Below are positions 4,850 through 5,852 of a stretch of DNA of 5,852 nucleotides, in pieces. The stretch is from Dehalococcoidia bacterium. GTDB taxonomy: Bacteria; Chloroflexota; Dehalococcoidia; UBA2979. Position numbers and translations under genes: made by a program. The notes under the pieces are model-generated. The model was given only the letters and a program-made list of their open reading frames with translations, was not told where the DNA came from and ran no database searches. The stretch is taken from the NCBI GenBank assembly GCA_018700215.1, contig JABIST010000337.1:1-5852 (forward strand), read 5' to 3'. The stretch's first letter is position 1. Every line of letters begins with the position of its first letter.

Positions 4850-5852
4850 ATGACCACCCCTGAGACGAACGGCGAGACGAACGCTGCGAGCGAGATGGCG
4901 ACGGCCTACGAGCCGGGCACGGTGGAGCAGCGAATTTACGAGGGCTGGGAGTCGAGTGGCGCGTTCCGACCGAGCCGGCCGGGGGCGAAGCCGTTCACGA
5001 TCATCCAGCCGCCGCCGAACCTGACGGGCGAGTTGCACGTGGGGCACGCGCTCACCACGGCCGTGGAGGATGCGCTGATCCGCTGGCATCGGATGCTGGG
5101 CGAGGACGCGCTTTGGCTGCCCGGCGTGGACCATGCGGCGATCGCGGTGAACGCGATCATCGAGCGGCAGCTTCGCGACGAGGGTGTTTCGCGTCACGAC
5201 ATCGGTCGGGAGGCGTTCCTGGAGCGGGTGTGGGAGTTCGTCAACGCGTCGCGCTCGCGAATCGCGGAGCAGCACCGTCGCCTCGGGGCCTCCGCCGATT
5301 GGGAGCGCGAGGCGTTCACGATGGACGAGGCGCGCGGTCGCGCGGTTCGCCAGACGTTCAAGCAGCTCTACGACGACGGCCTGATCTACCGGGCCGAGCG
5401 GATCATCAACTGGGACCCGGTCAGTCAGACCGCCGTCTCAGACATCGAGGTGGAGTACGAGGATGTGGAGAGCGCCTTCTGGCACGTCCGTTACCCCGTG
5501 CTCGGCGACGACGGCAAGCCGACCGACCAGTACATCGTGATCGCCACCACGCGCCCGGAGACGATTCCTGCGGACACGGCGGTGGCGGTGAATCCTGAGG
5601 ACGATCGGTTCAAGGATCTGATCGGGCGGCAGGTGCTGGTGCCGACGGTCGATCGCGCGGTCACGGTAATTGCCGACGAGGCGGTGGAGATCGAGGGCGG
5701 TTCCGGCGCGCTGAAGGTGACGCCCGGCCACGACCCGGTCGACTTCGAGATCGGTGAGCGACACGGCCTCGAGATCATCAACATCCTCAACCTGGACGGG
5801 ACGCTGAACGAGAACGCCGGTCCGTACTCGGGGATGGACCGTGACGCGGCAC
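4850..5852 (+). CDS. valS: Valyl-tRNA synthetase, N-terminal part (partial)
   Basis: The first 334 residues of a class I aminoacyl-tRNA synthetase that charges tRNA-Val in the cytoplasm; the gene continues past the window edge. PPPNLTG (54-60) precedes the HIGH-type ATP motif HVGH (63-66). LGASADWEREAFTMDE (145-160) and NWDPVSQTAVSDIEVE (187-202) are ValRS-like. The editing domain, which removes mischarged threonine, begins with TTRPET (233-238) and includes HDPVDFE (294-300), and NENAGPYSGMDR (320-331) separates ValRS from IleRS and LeuRS. DHAAIAV (94-100) replaces the commoner DHAGIAT, and IPAD (239-242) the usual MLGD. The KMSKS loop lies outside. ATG 4850 has GGAGA (4839-4843) six bases upstream; M16 is a weaker alternative. 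The leader may be attenuated. Confidence 0.97.
   Translation, partial: MTTPETNGETNAASEMATAYEPGTVEQRIYEGWESSGAFRPSRPGAKPFTIIQPPPNLTGELHVGHALTTAVEDALIRWHRMLGEDALWLPGVDHAAIAVNAIIERQLRDEGVSRHDIGREAFLERVWEFVNASRSRIAEQHRRLGASADWEREAFTMDEARGRAVRQTFKQLYDDGLIYRAERIINWDPVSQTAVSDIEVEYEDVESAFWHVRYPVLGDDGKPTDQYIVIATTRPETIPADTAVAVNPEDDRFKDLIGRQVLVPTVDRAVTVIADEAVEIEGGSGALKVTPGHDPVDFEIGERHGLEIINILNLDGTLNENAGPYSGMDRDAA

Noticed and set aside
4833..4853. Six-codon ORF MTGDSR whose stop overlaps the valS start (ATGA)
   Set aside because: It has no ribosome binding site and its sequence simply contains the valS Shine-Dalgarno region; coincidence is likely.
4589..5275. Upstream extension of the VOC reading frame by 229 codons
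   Set aside because: It is antisense to valS, Arg-rich and without domain character, while the ATG at 4588 has a strong ribosome binding site and matches the start of the VOC fold.

Overview
This window looks like an ordinary chromosomal segment of a high-GC bacterium, with housekeeping and stress genes and no mobile element, CRISPR array, tRNA or rRNA that I can see. The taxon is uncertain. The wording of the valyl-tRNA synthetase (DHAAIAV where most bacteria have DHAGIAT) and a lone FapA/DUF342 protein make me think of Chloroflexota, but this is memory-based inference, not a database match.

Layout, left to right. (1) The 3' end of an acyl-CoA dehydrogenase gene (+) stops at 288. (2) A 232-base spacer holds four tandem 23-bp repeats that each fold into a small hairpin, a run of nine G, and a good intrinsic terminator. 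(3) A complete cation/Ca2+ exchanger gene (+, 521-1522) faces (4) msrA (-, 1556-2224) across 33 bases. (5) A 222-base divergent spacer carries a perfect dyad and a tiny ORF with a strong ribosome binding site. (6) A FapA-family (DUF342) gene (+, 2447-4018) faces (7) a VOC/glyoxalase-fold gene (-, 4061-4588) across 42 bases. (8) A 261-base divergent spacer has a promoter-like sequence and a terminator-like hairpin, and leads into (9) the 5' part of valS (+, from 4850), which runs off the window.

The genes alternate in direction and do not form one operon. They span fatty-acid oxidation, ion export, protein methionine-sulfoxide repair, a polymer-like beta-solenoid protein, a small-molecule-binding fold and translation. 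I see no shared pathway. Plus-strand genes favour G-ending codons and minus-strand genes favour C-ending codons, which suggests a strong replication-strand skew with the plus strand leading.

I do not find a clear new biological system. The points most worth a second look are the hairpin repeat array, the VOC protein that lacks all the usual metal ligands, the orphan FapA protein with a shortened coiled-coil region, the structured valS leader, and the dyad plus mini-ORF upstream of the FapA gene.
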